In this document: positions 62,495-64,000 of the stretch, one piece after another | How the letters are laid out: the number at the start of each line of letters is the position of its first letter | Numbering within the stretch: the stretch's first letter is position 1 | Made by a program: the position numbers and the translations under genes | The notes under the pieces: model-generated | Told to the model about the DNA's origin: nothing | The model's database searches: none | What the model saw: only the letters and a program-made list of their open reading frames with translations | Assembly: GCA_020635275.1 (NCBI GenBank) | Contig: JACKAA010000004.1 | Location: 372,001 to 436,000 of the forward strand | Reading direction: 5' to 3' | Source: Ignavibacteriales bacterium | GTDB lineage: Bacteria > Bacteroidota > Ignavibacteria > Ignavibacteriales > Melioribacteraceae | Length of the DNA: 64,000 nt

Positions 62495-63616
62495 ATGAAA
62501 TCCTTTTCATTACGATATTCTCTTTTTACAATTATATTTTTATTAATTTCCAATAATTTATTTGCACAAGCCTCATTTAATACCGGAGAATTTGCAGTAA
62601 CTTTAAACGAATACGGAAGAATAAGGCTGTATGCGCCTGATACAACTGCAATAGAAAATCGTCAGCTTGAAAGAATGAGTCTTTTAGTTTCAGGTAAATT
62701 ATTTCAAGTATTTGATTATCAAAATGATGCTGATACAGAGGAGCCCACTATCAATGTAGAAAATCCGCAAAATAGTGATCACGAAATTTATGGTTCATAC
62801 AATAATTATTATTCTGCAGAACCGCCAGAAATATTACAGAAAATGAATGTTTATGGTTGGGATGGTGGAAAATATATTTTAGTTAAAAATACTATTATTA
62901 ATAGAGACAACGGTGGATTAAACTCAATAATAGGAATGGACATAATTCCTTATTTAGATTATGCATACGGATTTGATACTGTAAGTTATGATGCTTCAAA
63001 TAATTTAATTAGATCCCACAGAGGAGGCACAAATTTAGGGTACAAATTATTGTCACATAATCTAAAATCAATGCATGCCTTTGAATGGTATGATGGTTAC
63101 ACTTTGGACAATGACTATTGGAGTTGGCTAAATTATTCACAAATAGATCAACAATATGTTTCAACTACTGTTGATGGTCCTGTAATAATAATTGCACAGA
63201 ATTCTGCATCCATTGACAAAGGTGATTCATTAATTGTTTACTATGCAGTTGCGCTTGGTGCAAATGAACAAGAAATGTTAGAGAGTATGCAAGATGCCGA
63301 AGAAAAATATAATTTATTAACCGATATAAAAGACAAGACTGCATTAGTTCCTGATAAAGTGATTTTAAATCAAAATTATCCAAATCCCTTTAATCCTACA
63401 ACGGTAATAAATTTTGGATTACCTGAAAAATCAAATGTAGAAATTAAGGTATATAATTTATTAGGTCAACAAGTTGCAAATATTTTGAATAAAAGTTTAC
63501 CGGAAGGTATGCATTCAGTTGAATTTAATGCAAGCAATTTACCTTCAGGAATTTATATTTATTCTTTAAAATCAGAAAACAATTTGTTGACAAAAAAAAT
63601 GACGCTATTAAAATAA
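62495..63616 (+). CDS. Secreted protein with type IX secretion (T9SS type A) sorting domain
   Basis: 373 residues: signal MKSFSLRYSLFTIIFLLISNNLFAQ. A central beta-rich part of about 260 residues (FNTGEFAVTLNEYGRIRLYA, EWYDGYTLDNDYWSWLNYSQ) belongs to no family I recognise. The C-terminal sorting domain of about 80 residues starts VILNQNYPNPFNPTTVINFG, continues VEIKVYNLLGQQVANIL, LPSGIYIYSLKS, and ends KKMTLLK. This type A tail sends cargo through T9SS to the surface or medium, with cleavage of the tail. The spacing to the transporter gene is 32 bp, with AAAGGGGG before the start, so it may be the last gene of the cyanophycin-type operon; its role there is unknown. Confidence 0.82.
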   Translation: MKSFSLRYSLFTIIFLLISNNLFAQASFNTGEFAVTLNEYGRIRLYAPDTTAIENRQLERMSLLVSGKLFQVFDYQNDADTEEPTINVENPQNSDHEIYGSYNNYYSAEPPEILQKMNVYGWDGGKYILVKNTIINRDNGGLNSIIGMDIIPYLDYAYGFDTVSYDASNNLIRSHRGGTNLGYKLLSHNLKSMHAFEWYDGYTLDNDYWSWLNYSQIDQQYVSTTVDGPVIIIAQNSASIDKGDSLIVYYAVALGANEQEMLESMQDAEEKYNLLTDIKDKTALVPDKVILNQNYPNPFNPTTVINFGLPEKSNVEIKVYNLLGQQVANILNKSLPEGMHSVEFNASNLPSGIYIYSLKSENNLLTKKMTLLK

Positions 63617-63630
63617 CATAAAGGAATTAG

Positions 63631-64000
63631 ATGGATAGATACAAGAAAGTAAAAGAAAAAATAAATCTAAGTTATAATGCACTACCCAAAAACCATAAGG
63701 TAATTGCAGATTACGTAATAAATAACTTTGATAAAATTCCATTTCTTAATGTTCAAGATCTATCAAAAAGTACAGATGCAAGTGTTGCGTCAATAGTTAG
63801 GTTTGCTCAAAGAATCGGATTTAAAGGATTTAGCGAATTGAGAGATGCAATTGCTAATTCTTTACAAAAAGAATTGCAGAATAAGGAAATTTTTCCACTT
63901 TTTGAGAAACATAAAATTAAGGATGATTTATTAACGGAAGTTGCAAATTTAGATATCAAAAATATTAATGATACGTTAAACTTAATTGAGCGTAAAAAAT
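63631..64000 (+). CDS. RpiR/MurR-type transcriptional regulator, N-terminal part (cut by window edge)
   Basis: The reading frame opens at 63631 with AAGGA 6 nt before the ATG and runs past base 64000. Visible sequence: MDRYKKVKEKINLSYNALPK, then KVIADYVINNFDKIPFLNVQ, LSKSTDASVASIVRFAQRIG and FKGFSELRDAIA. This is the N-terminal RpiR helix-turn-helix (HTH_6) with the conserved SxxTIxRFAxxxGFxGFxELR pattern. A SIS sugar-phosphate domain should follow outside the window. It lies 14 bp downstream of the T9SS protein and may control the operon before it or genes after the edge. Confidence 0.87.
   Translation, partial: MDRYKKVKEKINLSYNALPKNHKVIADYVINNFDKIPFLNVQDLSKSTDASVASIVRFAQRIGFKGFSELRDAIANSLQKELQNKEIFPLFEKHKIKDDLLTEVANLDIKNINDTLNLIERKK

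Overview
The window is AT-rich and gene-dense. It looks like a chromosome segment from the Bacteroidota/Chlorobi side of the tree, most likely an Ignavibacteria-type bacterium. Pointers are a type IX secretion C-terminal tail with the PNPFNPTT motif typical of that group (62495-63616), many large secreted repeat proteins, OmpA proteins with thrombospondin-type-3 repeats, and hybrid-type periplasmic-propeller sensor kinases. No rRNA, tRNA, CRISPR array, transposase or phage core gene was seen.

Layout. (1) 1-11010, all on the minus strand: a molybdenum-hydroxylase/purine catabolism cluster. In transcription order it holds an FAD/2Fe-2S subunit, a molybdopterin subunit, an XdhC-type maturation protein, a YgfK-like iron-sulfur flavoprotein, a fused 2Fe-2S/molybdopterin hydroxylase of the selenium-dependent XDH type, and the first 24 codons of an adenosine deaminase. 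(2) 11011-18771: two tandem OmpA/TSP3 proteins, mscL, a DUF3078 barrel protein, a HerA-like ATPase and a DUF2780 protein. A Crp/Fnr-like palindrome sits upstream of the DUF3078-mscL-OmpA operon. (3) 18884-51118, all minus strand: the most unusual region. It has three successive modules, each made of a propeller/Y_Y_Y sensor histidine kinase, a NarL/LuxR-type response regulator, and one to four secreted proteins (FG-GAP propellers, Kelch-like propeller, head-repeat fibres with or without an S74 chaperone domain). (4) 51253-63616: a mixed region with a Cys-rich CxCxxC repeat protein, a TPR protein, a possible integron-cassette gene, an SMP-30-like lipoprotein with a universal stress protein, a HisA-like enzyme with an acyl-CoA dehydrogenase, a MenC/NSAR enolase-superfamily enzyme, a SET protein, and a plus-strand cyanophycinase/M20 peptidase/YfcC transporter operon followed by a T9SS cargo protein. 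(5) 63631-64000: the start of an RpiR-type regulator, cut by the window edge.

Main observation. All six transcription units for secreted proteins in region 3 have the same promoter layout. A 16-bp dyad, CTNNC-N7-G(T/C)AG (best form CTACC-N6-GGTAG), lies directly against a -35 hexamer (TTGAWW, or TAGACA), followed by exactly 17 bp and a TANNTT -10. Three of them carry a second dyad 51-52 bp further upstream. None was seen in front of the kinase or regulator genes. The three response regulators share a nearly identical recognition helix, so the simplest inference is that they bind this dyad and act as class II activators of a surface-protein regulon. The intergenic DNA of this locus is full of repeats shared among modules, including duplicated promoters and an inverted-repeat element directly behind three structural genes, which suggests growth by recombination.
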